64,000 nt of DNA from Actinomadura sp. J1-007 (GCF_009793335.1 NZ_WING01000002.1:1240001-1304000), one strand, 5' to 3'. Shown: positions 35,258 through 42,989, counted from the stretch's first letter. A program made the numbers and translations. Notes: generated from the sequence alone by a model not told the origin.

Positions 35258-35803
35258 GTGGGGGACGCGGAGGGCGTACGGGACGCGGGCGCCGTCGAGG
35301 ACGCGGTCACCGAGGTGATGCGCCAGTGGCGCGCCCTGGACCCCGCCCTGGACGTCACGCCGATGGCGGTGATCGGCCGGATCAACCGCTGCTCGGCGCT
35401 CCTCCAGCAGGCCGCCGACGCGCCGCTGACGCGCGAGGGCCTCGTCCGGCCCGAGTTCGACGTGCTGGTCACGCTGCGCCGGCTCGGCCCCGGCGTGACC
35501 CCGACGCGGCTCGCCCGCGAGACGTTCTCCTCCGGCGCGGCGGTCACCAAGCGGCTGCGGCTGCTGGAGGAGCGCGGCCTGATCGAGCGCCGCCCCGACG
35601 CGCGGGACCGCCGCGTCCAGCACGTCTCGCTCAGCGCGGACGGCCTGGCGCTGATCGGCCGGCTGATGCCCGAGCAGATCACCTACGAGGCGTCGCTGCT
35701 GTCGGGGCTCCCGGCCGAACGGCGCGAGCAGCTCGCCGGGACGCTCGCCGAGCTGCTGGTCGTCCTGGAGGGCAGGCTCCGCGGGGCCTTTCCCGGCAGG
35801 TGA
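35258..35803 (+). CDS. MarR-family transcriptional regulator
   Basis: A 181-residue winged-helix regulator. The recognition region is GVTPTRLARETFSSGAAVTKRLRLLEERGLIERRPDARDRRVQHVSLSADG (residues about 88-138), with the DxR wing DARDRR. N- and C-terminal helices form the dimer part. GTG at 35258 follows CGGAGGGA. MarR proteins usually repress and are released by phenolic ligands; the likely target is the FUSC gene upstream. Confidence 0.87.
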   Translation: MGDAEGVRDAGAVEDAVTEVMRQWRALDPALDVTPMAVIGRINRCSALLQQAADAPLTREGLVRPEFDVLVTLRRLGPGVTPTRLARETFSSGAAVTKRLRLLEERGLIERRPDARDRRVQHVSLSADGLALIGRLMPEQITYEASLLSGLPAERREQLAGTLAELLVVLEGRLRGAFPGR

Positions 35804-35892
35804 ACCGCGCTTCCTCTGGCGGCGGGATGCCGGTACGTTCGGGTCACCGCGCGGGCACTCCCCGTCCCGCCGAGGCGCCCCGGAGGAACGTC

Positions 35893-36105
35893 GTGGACCA
35901 CACAGGGACCGTGCTCGCGTCGCTGCTCGCAGCCGTCGCCGACGGGACGGTCGAGATCGTCGACCTGACCGCGCCGCTGTCGGAGTCGACGCCGATCCTG
36001 CGGCTGCCCGAGCCGTTCGCCAACACCGTGCCGTTCTCGCTGCGGGAGATCAGCCGCTACGACGACCGCGGCCCCGCTTGGTACTGGAACGGTATCGACT
36101 ACTGA
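35893..36105 (+). pseudogene. Cyclase-family protein, 5' part only, interrupted by the prophage
   Basis: The first about 66 codons encode the N-terminus of a PF04199 cyclase/kynurenine-formamidase-like protein: VEIVDLTAPLSESTPILRLPEPF and REISRYDDRGPAWYWN. Family members continue with a metal-binding HxGTHxD motif, which is absent; the frame instead ends after four foreign residues. GTG at 35893 has GGAGGA upstream. The rest of the gene is expected on the far side of the element. The break is the inferred left attachment site. Confidence 0.82.
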
Positions 36106-36137
36106 ACGCTGTAGTGACCTGCGTTTTCGCAGGTGAC
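36080..36137. other. Inferred left attachment junction (attL) and adjacent hairpin
   Basis: Similarity to the cyclase family stops after WYWN (codons ending about 36092), so the recombination core should lie in about 36076-36095. Just inside the element a hairpin is formed by 36114-36123 and 36128-36137 with a TTTT loop (ACCTGCG-TTTT-CGCAGGT core). Integration in a protein-coding gene is the habit of serine integrases. The core itself cannot be defined without the other junction. Confidence 0.5.
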
Positions 36138-36230
36138 TTCCGAGCGTCATAGCCGAACTTATCTGCACCGATGCCCGGCATCTCGGAAAGCCTCTGACCT
36201 GGGGAACCCTACCCCCTGGAGGACCGAGAC

Positions 36231-36827
36231 ATGCCGAGCTACTCCATCGGCGAGCTGTACTTTGACTTCGCCCCGCTGGACGACCACCGCCCGACGTGCA
36301 GCCGTGCGGGGACCGCGCTGTGGGAGGTCGCCCGCCTCGGCCGGTCGCGGCTGCGCAGCCAGGAGTCCGGCGGCGACTACACCGAGACCACGTTGCGGAT
36401 GCTGTGCCGCGAGTGCGGCGTCGTCCGCCTGGAGCGGGGCGAGGGGCTGATCCACGAGCTGACCAACGTGGCCCAGATCGGCTACGGCGGCAAGCCGTCC
36501 CGCTGCGCTGGCCTCTGGCTGCACCCCGGTCCGCTGTTCGGATACCGCGAGCTGGACGAGCTCGGCCCCGAGACCTTCTACGCGACCGGCAGCGCGACGG
36601 CGCCGACCGCGCGCGAGGACGTGATCGGGACGGTGTCCTGGTACAAGACCGAGCGCCGCGCGACGCGCTGGTCGGCCGGGTACCGCCTCACCGAGTACGG
36701 CAACGCCGCCCGGGTGCCCAACCCCAACCACTTCTCCAGCAAGACCGCGGCCGCGCGCTGGATCGCCGAGCAGCACGCCGCTGAGCTCGCCGCCGGCAAG
36801 GCCGCGGCGGCGCAGGGCGCGCCGTGA
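36231..36827 (+). CDS. Unknown prophage protein
   Basis: A 198-residue soluble protein that I do not recognise. It has two CxxC-like or isolated cysteine features (MLCRECGVVRL) and an aromatic-rich C-terminal half ending in a helix (AARWIAEQHAAELAAGKAAA). The HFSSKTAAARWIAE ending resembles the small modules seen in actinobacterial integrative elements. ATG at 36231 follows CTGGAGGA. It is the first gene inside the element and is coupled to the next gene by overlapping start and stop codons. Confidence 0.65.
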   Translation: MPSYSIGELYFDFAPLDDHRPTCSRAGTALWEVARLGRSRLRSQESGGDYTETTLRMLCRECGVVRLERGEGLIHELTNVAQIGYGGKPSRCAGLWLHPGPLFGYRELDELGPETFYATGSATAPTAREDVIGTVSWYKTERRATRWSAGYRLTEYGNAARVPNPNHFSSKTAAARWIAEQHAAELAAGKAAAAQGAP

Positions 36828-37006
36828 CCGACCAGCAGCGGGACCTGTTCGGGCCGCTGCACGTGTACGAGATCCAGCCGCGCCGCGACCAGCTGCTGGC
36901 CGAGGCGGCGCGGCTGGTGCGCACGGTGCGGATCGCGGTGGCGGTGTGGACCGCGCTCGCGCTCGGCGTGGCGCTGGGGGTGCTCGTGGTCCTGCTGCGC
37001 GGCTGA
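36824..37006 (+). CDS. Small single-span membrane protein
   Basis: A 60-residue protein with a charged N-terminal half (YEIQPRRDQLLAEAARLVRTV) and one C-terminal membrane helix (residues about 38-58). The GTG start overlaps the upstream stop in the pattern GTGA. Function unknown; small membrane proteins like this occur in actinobacterial mobile elements. Confidence 0.6.
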   Translation: MTDQQRDLFGPLHVYEIQPRRDQLLAEAARLVRTVRIAVAVWTALALGVALGVLVVLLRG

Positions 37007-37018
37007 CCCCCTATGACC

Positions 37019-37056
37019 CCGGGCCCGCCCTCCCTAGGGGGTGGGGGCGGGCCCGG
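37019..37056 (+). terminator. Hairpin after the first two prophage genes
   Basis: Arms GGGCCCGCCC (37021-37030) and GGGCGGGCCC (37045-37054) pair exactly and extend by two further C-G pairs, followed by GTCTT. It starts 13 bases after the 37006 stop and precedes the lipoprotein gene. Confidence 0.6.
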
Positions 37057-37107
37057 TCTTCCCCCGCACCACCGACCCCCTGCAACCCCCCGATCCATGG
37101 AGACACC

Positions 37108-37553
37108 ATGAAGATCATCATCATCGCCGCGGGTCTCGCCGCGGCCGCGGTCGCGCTGTCCGGGTGCGAGGACCTGGAGACCGCCGCCGACCCGAACCTG
37201 TCGACCGCCCGAGCGGCAGCGCGGGCGCGAAGTCGGGCAAGAGCGGCGGCCCGGGCGGCGAGCCGGCCCGCAAGGACGGGCTGCACGAGATCACCTACCG
37301 GATCACCGGGTCCGCCGAGCGGGGGATGATGACCTACTCCACCCCGTCCGGGCAGGAGCAGGTCACCAAGCCGGTGCCGTGGGCGAAGCGGTTCCGGGCC
37401 AAGGCGGGCGAGTTCCTGTCGATCTCGGCGCAGAACGAGGGATCGGGCACGATCTCCTGCACCATCACGGTGGACGGCAAGGTCATCAAGCGCGCCAAGT
37501 CGAGCGGCGAGTACACGATCGCCGCCTGCGACGCGATGCTCGGGGTGGGCTAA
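37108..37553 (+). CDS. MmpS-like lipoprotein (one-base gap)
   Basis: With one C added to the CCC run at 37208-37210 the gene encodes 148 residues. The N-terminus is a lipoprotein signal (MKIIIIAAGLAAAAVALSGC) with the lipobox cysteine at residue 20. A glycine/serine linker follows, then a beta-rich domain (HEITYRITGSAERGMMTYS to GTISCTITVDGKVI) that resembles mycobacterial MmpS proteins, including the paired cysteines. MmpS proteins are accessory partners of MmpL exporters. In a prophage it may be a surface-modifying or exclusion factor; that is a guess. The stop overlaps the next start. Confidence 0.7.
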
Positions 37554-38878
37554 TGACCATGACCGAGCCCACGATGAACACGGAGGCGGAGACGGGGTGG
37601 CCGCCGTACGGGAGCCGGGTGGTGGCGACCAAGCGCGACACCACCCGGACGGTGCGCAAGACCGGGGTGCTGCTGCCGCCGGCCAAGCCGAGCGGGCCGG
37701 CGCGGCTGCACACCGACACCGACCGGCTGCTGCGGCTGCCGCGCTCCGGGTGGATGGTGGCGCCTGAGACTCCCACCGTCGAGCAGCGCCGGTCGAGGGC
37801 GCGCACGCTGTGCCCGCAGGGCCGCCCGGTGTACCGGTGGAATGACGAGCTGGCCCCGCAGCTGGCCACCTCGTCCATGCTCCGGCGCGCCCGCCGCCGC
37901 CCGGCCGAGGGGCAAGAGCCGATCGCCTCGTACCTGATCACGGGGAAGAAGGACTACGCGCCGCTGTACGCGGTCGCGGACACGGTGCCGCTGCCCGCGC
38001 TGTCGCCCGCCCGGGCGGCGGCGTGGGACCGCGCCCGCACCTGCGCGCGATGCGGCACCCGGCGCCGTGACTTTGACGGCCCGTACGCGGCCGGGCGCGA
38101 CGGCGCCCGCTACTGCGGCGACTGCCAGGAACCGGCCGCGGAACGGTGGTGGCACGCCGAGCGCGACGCCGGACGGGCGGCTGCGGGGGCGTGGGCGCGC
38201 GGCGTCCTGGACGCCGCGGCCGCCGACCCGAGCCAGGTGGCGCTGGCCGCCATCGGGTACGCGACCCTGGCGTACGTGCCGATCACGGCGACGACCTGGG
38301 ACGGGCAGCCGCTGATCTCGGCCAAGGTGGGCACCAGCCCGGACTACCCCTCCGAGCGGTACGCACGCCCGGCCGACGTCATCGAGCAGCTGCGTGCGCT
38401 GCAGGGCCGCCGGCTGATCGTGTGGCGAGATGAGCCGCGGAACCTGGAGCGGCTGCTGGAGGCCGTCCGCCGGGAGGTGCCCGACGCCGGCGACCTCGCC
38501 CTGGCCCTCGCCGAGGGCGACCAGGCCGGGCGGCACTGGGACGAGTGGATCGCCGCGCGCGGCCCCGGCGTGCAGCTGACGCACCCGTTCCGGCTCCAGT
38601 GGTGGCTGCACCAGCAGCACCCGCCGTCGTGGGACCCGCCCGAGCTCCTCGGCCACGTTCAGCACGTCGTGTGCGAGATGGCCTCCATCACGGGGCCGTA
38701 CTGGTGGCGGGCCACCTGCCTGGACCCCGGCTGCGGCCTGGCGCCCCGCGCCGGCACCAGCCGCGCCGCCAAGGACTGGGCCGACCAGCACCACGCCGAC
38801 ACCGGCCACCAGGTTCTCCACACCACCGAGCCCAGCACCCCGACTCGCGATGCGGACGAGACGACCAGGAGCAGCTGA
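37553..38878 (+). CDS. RRQRL-like zinc-binding protein of mobile elements
   Basis: A 441-residue protein. Its centre carries a basic segment (SSMLRRARRRPAEGQEPIASYL) and a four-cysteine zinc knuckle (CARCGTRRRD ... YCGDCQ near residues 165-190). This layout resembles the RRQRL-motif zinc-binding proteins common in actinobacterial integrative elements, but it is longer. A C-terminal part has a further cysteine pair (CLDPGCGLAPRAGTS) and a histidine-rich helix. ATG at 37553 overlaps the upstream stop. DNA or RNA binding is likely; the role in the phage is unknown. Confidence 0.55.
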   Translation: MTMTEPTMNTEAETGWPPYGSRVVATKRDTTRTVRKTGVLLPPAKPSGPARLHTDTDRLLRLPRSGWMVAPETPTVEQRRSRARTLCPQGRPVYRWNDELAPQLATSSMLRRARRRPAEGQEPIASYLITGKKDYAPLYAVADTVPLPALSPARAAAWDRARTCARCGTRRRDFDGPYAAGRDGARYCGDCQEPAAERWWHAERDAGRAAAGAWARGVLDAAAADPSQVALAAIGYATLAYVPITATTWDGQPLISAKVGTSPDYPSERYARPADVIEQLRALQGRRLIVWRDEPRNLERLLEAVRREVPDAGDLALALAEGDQAGRHWDEWIAARGPGVQLTHPFRLQWWLHQQHPPSWDPPELLGHVQHVVCEMASITGPYWWRATCLDPGCGLAPRAGTSRAAKDWADQHHADTGHQVLHTTEPSTPTRDADETTRSS

Positions 38879-39144
38879 TGGTGCAGATGAGGCTGATGCA
38901 CTCCGACCCCGACAAGGTCCGCGCGGTGGCCGAGCTGGTGCTGCCGCTGCTGCGCGCCTCGGGCGTGCTGATGGTCGGCGACGAGACCGAGATCCCCAAC
39001 CGCCGTGACGGCGGTCTGCGGATCGTCGTCGACGTCACCGCGGCCGGGCCCGCGGTCCGGGTCACCGCCGAACCCGGCGAGCCCGAGGACGGTTCCGCGG
39101 CCGCCGTCGGCGACCCCGAACGGCGCCGCCTGGACCGGCCCTGA
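38878..39144 (+). CDS. Small unknown prophage protein
   Basis: An 88-residue acidic protein with an N-terminal helix (SDPDKVRAVAELVLPLLRASG) and two or three strands (GLRIVVDVTAAGPAVRVTAE). The ATG overlaps the stop of the previous gene. The pattern recalls small proteins placed before phage or plasmid partition genes. Function unknown. Confidence 0.5.
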   Translation: MVQMRLMHSDPDKVRAVAELVLPLLRASGVLMVGDETEIPNRRDGGLRIVVDVTAAGPAVRVTAEPGEPEDGSAAAVGDPERRRLDRP

Positions 39145-39162
39145 CCTCTGCCCGTACGACGT

Positions 39163-39191
39163 CCTCGGGGGCGGCGCGCGCCGCCCCGAGG
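39163..39191 (+). terminator. Hairpin between unknown gene and parA
   Basis: A 16-base perfect palindrome (GGCGGCGCGCGCCGCC) extends outward with CCTCGG/CCGAGG and one bulged base. It lies 18 bases after the previous stop and before the parA ribosome site (AGGAGAGAAG). It may terminate or attenuate. Confidence 0.45.
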
Positions 39192-39213
39192 ATCCCAACC
39201 CCCAGGAGAGAAG

Positions 39214-40023
39214 ATGACGGTTACCGCATTCGTGCACCACAAGGGCGGTGTGGGCAACACCATGCTGCTGCAGCTGCTGGCGGGCGAACTCGCCCGCCGC
39301 GGCCGCCAGGTCCTGGCCGTGGACCTGGACCCGCAGGCGAACCTGTCCCGCCGGATGGGCTACCAGGAGAGCCAGCTGGAGAACCGGGTCACCGTGGCCG
39401 AGGTCATCAAGACCGCCGACCCGCAGCTGCTGATGGATCGGCACCTGCCGTGCCAGTGGGAGGAGGACTGGGCGCAGAACATCCGCCTGCTGCCGTCGCG
39501 GCTGGAGCTGGAGAACAGGGTGCCCGAGGCCGGCATCCCGGGGTCCTGGCGGCGGCTGCACCTGGCGCTGGAACTCGCCCGCGGCGCGTTCGATGACGTC
39601 CTGATCGACCTGCCGCCGACGATGGGACACCTGTTCGACCTGGCGTGCTGCGCGGCGGACGGCCTGCTGCTGCCCACCTCGCCCACCTACGACGGGATGC
39701 GCGGCACGCAGCGGATCATCGACACCGTCAACGACCCCGAGCGGCGCACCGCGCTGGGCCTGCACGCCTGGATCTGGGGCGTGATCCTCAACGGCAAGCG
39801 CTCCGGCGTCGCCGACCACGCCGAGCGCATCGACCAGGCCACCGCCCGGTGGGGCGACCTGCTGTGGGGCCACCCCATCACCCTGCGCCAGCCCGTCGCG
39901 TCCTGCGAGGAACGCGCCGAGCCGCCGCAGCGCACCCCCGGCGAGGCCGGCGTGATGATCCGCGCGGCCGGCGCCGCGATCGCCGACCGCTACCTCGCCG
40001 ACCGCCAGGCCAGCGCGGCATGA
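39214..40023 (+). CDS. ParA-family partition ATPase with altered P-loop
   Basis: A 269-residue MinD/ParA-type ATPase. It begins TVTAFVHHKGGVGNT, where the deviant Walker A motif should read KGGxGK(T/S). The signature first lysine is kept, but the P-loop lysine is replaced by asparagine (codon 39256-39258). Walker A' LAVDLDPQANLSRRMGY and Walker B DDVLIDLPPTMGHLF are intact. AGGAGAGAAG precedes the ATG. The stop overlaps the start of the RHH gene, the classic parA-parB layout. ATP hydrolysis may be lost or changed. Confidence 0.82.
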   Translation: MTVTAFVHHKGGVGNTMLLQLLAGELARRGRQVLAVDLDPQANLSRRMGYQESQLENRVTVAEVIKTADPQLLMDRHLPCQWEEDWAQNIRLLPSRLELENRVPEAGIPGSWRRLHLALELARGAFDDVLIDLPPTMGHLFDLACCAADGLLLPTSPTYDGMRGTQRIIDTVNDPERRTALGLHAWIWGVILNGKRSGVADHAERIDQATARWGDLLWGHPITLRQPVASCEERAEPPQRTPGEAGVMIRAAGAAIADRYLADRQASAA

Positions 40024-40483
40024 GCCGCCGCCCCCTCCCGCCCGTGGAAGGCGACGCACCGATCGAACGCGGCGTCGGCCCCACCGCGACCCAGGCCCAG
40101 CCCCAGCCCGCGCAGCCGTCGCCGCCGGTGCAGCCCGCAGGCCCCAGCGGACAGCTGATGGCGGTGCCCGGCCCGGACGCTCCGGGCAGCCCGGCCTCGC
40201 CAGACGCGCCCGTAACCCCGAGGGCGAGCAGGACGGTACGCCGTTCGGGCCGGTCGGCATGGGCTGGGTCCGCCCCGCCGACCCGCCGCCGACCGACATC
40301 CCGCACGCCACCGACCTGTGCGGCCCGCGCCAGAAGATCACCCGGGAGCAGATCAGCGCACACGTCCCCGAGGCCCTGCGCCTCAAGCGCCGCCTCACGA
40401 TCTACGCCCTGGACCACGGGACCGACGTGCAAGACGTCGTGGCCGTCGCCCTGGACCAGTGGCTGCGCGCACAGCAGGCATGA
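40020..40483 (+). CDS. Ribbon-helix-helix partner of ParA (one-base gap)
   Basis: With one C added to the C4 run at 40216-40219 the gene encodes 154 residues. A proline-rich disordered N-terminus is followed by EGEQDGTPFGPVGMGWVRP and a C-terminal ribbon-helix-helix DNA-binding domain (ISAHVPEALRLKRRLTIYALDHGTDVQDVVAVALDQWL). Without the repair only the last 74 residues, from ATG 40259, can be read. ATG at 40020 overlaps the parA stop. It fits the centromere-binding partner in a type Ib partition system. Confidence 0.7.
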
Positions 40484-40504
40484 CCTCGCTCACCGGATGA
40501 TCGT

Positions 40505-40539
40505 CTAAGTACTTAGGTGATCAGCTAAGTGGTTAGGTG
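40505..40539. repeat. Two 15-base direct repeats, 20 bases apart, after the partition genes
   Basis: CTAAGTACTTAGGTG (40505-40519) and CTAAGTGGTTAGGTG (40525-40539) differ at two positions and repeat with a 20-base period, about two helical turns. The first contains a perfect 12-base palindrome. Position after the RHH gene suggests a centromere-like or autoregulatory binding site for that protein. Confidence 0.55.
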
Positions 40540-40582
40540 GGCGAAGTGTCTGGGCAGACACGGACGTGAGGATCAGTTGCCA

Positions 40583-40615
40583 ACGCCCCGCCGGTCGCAA
40601 GGATCGGCGGGGCGT
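40583..40615. terminator. Hairpin between convergent partition and phosphotransferase genes
   Basis: ACGCCCCGCCG (40583-40593) pairs exactly with CGGCGGGGCGT (40605-40615) around an 11-base loop. It lies between plus-strand genes ending at 40483 and the minus-strand gene ending at 40657, so it may serve both. Confidence 0.6.
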
Positions 40616-40656
40616 CGGCGTGTGGTGCAAACACGCGTTATCAGCCTAGGTTGTCG

Positions 40657-41556
40657 CTAGCTGCGGCGAGGGCTATTCCAGCGCGCGGTCACTTTCCGCG
40701 TCCTGAGGGTTTCGAGACGGTGTGCCACCTCAGCCCGAGCCCACGATTGTGTGGGGGCCTTCCGTACGTACGGGCTCAGGCCAGTGATCTCCCGGACCTG
40801 GATCAAGGTCTCGAACCCAGGCCAGTGGCGGGCATCCCACCCGTATGCCGAGGTGAACTGGAGCAGGTCGGCGTCGCTGTGGCGACCGAAGCGCCTTGCC
40901 ATATAGAACGGCTGGATCACGTCCCACTCGCGTGGGCCCAGAGAGACGTGATCCCAGTCGGCCAGCACCACGCCGTCCTTTGTCCGGATGACGTTGTTCG
41001 AGTGGCTGTCGCCGTGGATCAGGCCGCGTGCCAGCACGGTCGGCAGGTCCGCCCATGCCTCTCGCAACACGGTGATCCGGGACTGGAGCCATTGCCGATC
41101 CTCATCGGCCATGCCCCCCGGATGGTGCCGGATCGCGCTCGCCACGCTGTCGAACGGGTCCGACAGGGTGGGGAGATGGAGGTCGGCGGGCGGAGCGGGC
41201 TGATGGTGCAGGGCGCGCAGTAGCTCTCCGAGTTCCGCCCCGGTGGCGGGCGGCCCGTCAGACACGTCAAGCAGGCGCCACATGGAGACCACCTGCCCAT
41301 CCACGAGGAAGGGGGCGCCGCACGGAACAACGCACGGATACCCTCGCCCGGCAAGCCATCGGGTCGCCCTTACCGAGATGGCGACACGGTCGTGCGCGTC
41401 GGGGTTTCCTGCGATGCGGACGAGACGTCCGGCGGCTGGGAGCGCGACGGCGGTGTTGCTGTGCCGGTGCATCACGCGAGCATCATCCACGGGGACCTGG
41501 TCGCGCTCATGCACTGCTGTGAGGACGGCAGCGATGTTGTCGGGCAGACTCGGCAT
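40657..41556 (-). CDS. Phosphotransferase of the aminoglycoside/choline kinase (APH) family
   Basis: A 299-residue small-molecule kinase. The catalytic Brenner motif reads HGDSHSNNVI near residue 186 and the metal-binding DxD follows in VVLADWDHVSLGPREWD. ATG at 41556 gives a start MPSLPDNIAAVL; codons further upstream lie in the preceding gene. It is 19 bases after the HTH-TPR regulator gene and probably in the same transcript. The substrate is unknown. Such pairs of a TPR regulator and an APH-type kinase recur in Streptomyces-type genomes. As cargo in a prophage it could act in resistance or signalling. Confidence 0.8.
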   Translation of the reverse strand: MPSLPDNIAAVLTAVHERDQVPVDDARVMHRHSNTAVALPAAGRLVRIAGNPDAHDRVAISVRATRWLAGRGYPCVVPCGAPFLVDGQVVSMWRLLDVSDGPPATGAELGELLRALHHQPAPPADLHLPTLSDPFDSVASAIRHHPGGMADEDRQWLQSRITVLREAWADLPTVLARGLIHGDSHSNNVIRTKDGVVLADWDHVSLGPREWDVIQPFYMARRFGRHSDADLLQFTSAYGWDARHWPGFETLIQVREITGLSPYVRKAPTQSWARAEVAHRLETLRTRKVTARWNSPRRS

Positions 41557-41575
41557 GAGGCATCCGTCCCCGTTG

Positions 41576-42787
41576 CTAGCGGCCGCACACCTCCAGCACC
41601 GGGCGTGCCGCTTCCTGCACGTCCTCCACCATCGGCTCGTTCTGGTACGGGGCCAAGGCATCGAGCACTTCGCGCGTCCGGATGCAGATGCGCCGGGACG
41701 ATACCTGACTGGCGAGCTGGAGAAACTCGTGCGCGGTGGCGCACGCCTGCTCTACGTCGAGGGACTGGGCGTGTCCGATCGCGAGGATGCCGAGTGAGAA
41801 GGCGCGTGGCCGCACCTCGGTGCGCTCGGCAAGGCTGGCCTCGGCAGCCCGGACGGCGTCCCGGCCCATGCCCAGGTTCACGTAGCAGCGACCCTCTTCA
41901 TGCCGCAGGTGGCCCAGACCGTACGGCCCCATCCAGTGCGGTTCCTCGGCCGTGCCCGCCGCCTCGTAGGCGTCCCAGACCCGTCCGAGTACGCGCTGAG
42001 TTTGTGCTCGGTCCCCGGCCATCGACCAGGCCAGCGCGTGCTTCGTGGTCAGGAACGCGCGGCCGATCGGCGGAGCCGCCCGTGCCACGCCTGCGGCACC
42101 CTCGGTGTAGGCGAGCGCCTGCTGTATGAAGGCGTGCTTTTGCGCAGGGCGTACGGCCAAGGCGGCATGGTGCATCTCGTGTTCGCCGCGGCGTGACAGA
42201 GTCCAGGCCGTCAGCGTGATGTCCTGGCTCTCGGCCGCCATGCTGGAGGCACGCCCCAACAGGCTGACGGCCATGCTCGCCTGATCGGCGTCCAGGTGCA
42301 TCGCGGCCACTCGCATCACGAACTCGGTGGCGACGCTGAACAGGCGTCGACGCACCTCATCGGGAGCAGGACCGTGCAGCCTTGGCTCGATGACATCGGA
42401 CAGGTAGTCGGTGGCCTGCCGGCGGATACGTGCGCCGCCGAACCGCCGGTCGCTCGTCATCAGCGCGGCGAGCATCATCCCGATGGCCTCGGCGTCGCCT
42501 TCGCTTGGCGGAGGTGGCGCGGCCCGATCCGGGCCGTCCCCGAAGAGATCGTCCATGCTCATGCCGAACACGTGGCAGTACAGGATGCGGTAGCGCTCGG
42601 AGATCCGTACGACGGTTCCATCTTCCCAGCGCTCAATGTTTCTAGCCAAGCTGCGAGTGGTCGGCATCTTGTGTGGGTATTCAGCGGCATTTCTGATTTC
42701 CACTGCCATGCCGGGTATGTCCCACCCGCGATCTCTGCGCTCACGCCGTAGTCGCGCGCGTATCTCAGGGGTCGTCGCATAAGCCAT
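41576..42787 (-). CDS. HTH-TPR transcriptional regulator (XRE type)
   Basis: A 403-residue protein with an N-terminal DNA-binding domain (EIRARLRRERRDRGWDIPGMAVEIR, then TTRSLARNIERWEDGTVVRISERYR) and about 300 residues of helical, TPR-like repeats (LGHLRHEEGRCYVNLGMGRDAVRAAEASLAE is one unit). The layout is that of HTH-TPR regulators, some of which sense peptides. ATG at 42787 is chosen; 14 more codons upstream are open but lie in the operator. It could be the lysis-lysogeny regulator of the prophage or a cargo regulator for the kinase gene. Confidence 0.75.
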   Translation of the reverse strand: MAYATTPEIRARLRRERRDRGWDIPGMAVEIRNAAEYPHKMPTTRSLARNIERWEDGTVVRISERYRILYCHVFGMSMDDLFGDGPDRAAPPPPSEGDAEAIGMMLAALMTSDRRFGGARIRRQATDYLSDVIEPRLHGPAPDEVRRRLFSVATEFVMRVAAMHLDADQASMAVSLLGRASSMAAESQDITLTAWTLSRRGEHEMHHAALAVRPAQKHAFIQQALAYTEGAAGVARAAPPIGRAFLTTKHALAWSMAGDRAQTQRVLGRVWDAYEAAGTAEEPHWMGPYGLGHLRHEEGRCYVNLGMGRDAVRAAEASLAERTEVRPRAFSLGILAIGHAQSLDVEQACATAHEFLQLASQVSSRRICIRTREVLDALAPYQNEPMVEDVQEAARPVLEVCGR

Positions 42788-42809
42788 GAGCGTGCACCTC
42801 GCTACCTGG

Positions 42810-42847
42810 CGACAGAACCGTGACATCAAGCATGTCGCATTCTGTCG
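42810..42847. promoter_or_regulatory. Nested inverted repeats upstream of the HTH-TPR gene
   Basis: CGACAGAA at 42810-42817 and TTCTGTCG at 42840-42847 are exact complements. Inside them GACAT (42822-42826) and ATGTC (42832-42836) form a second pair. The array starts 23 bases upstream of the regulator start, in the 202-bp divergent gap to the gene at 42990, and is a good candidate operator for the regulator. Confidence 0.5.
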
Positions 42848-42989
42848 AAGGTTGTCGGCTAGAGCCGCAGATCATTCGAGCGGTCCACTGAAGGGGCCAA
42901 CATCGCTACCGACCATGGCGAGGCCCCATGCACCACATGACCCGAACTCAGCAACGACCGACCGCGAAGCCAGCGCGTGAGGTGACGTC

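Noticed and set aside
36085..36230. tRNA-associated attachment site
   Set aside because: The junction falls in a cyclase protein gene and no tRNA 3' end is recognisable, so a serine-integrase style site is favoured.
40259..40483. A 74-residue RHH protein starting at ATG 40259
   Set aside because: Upstream sequence in both frames looks coding and joins with one added C, and ATG 40020 overlaps the parA stop as expected for the pair.
41576..42787. Arbitrium-type (AimR/AimP) peptide communication module
   Set aside because: The regulator has an HTH-TPR plan, but only 19 bases separate it from the kinase gene, so there is no room for a peptide gene downstream.
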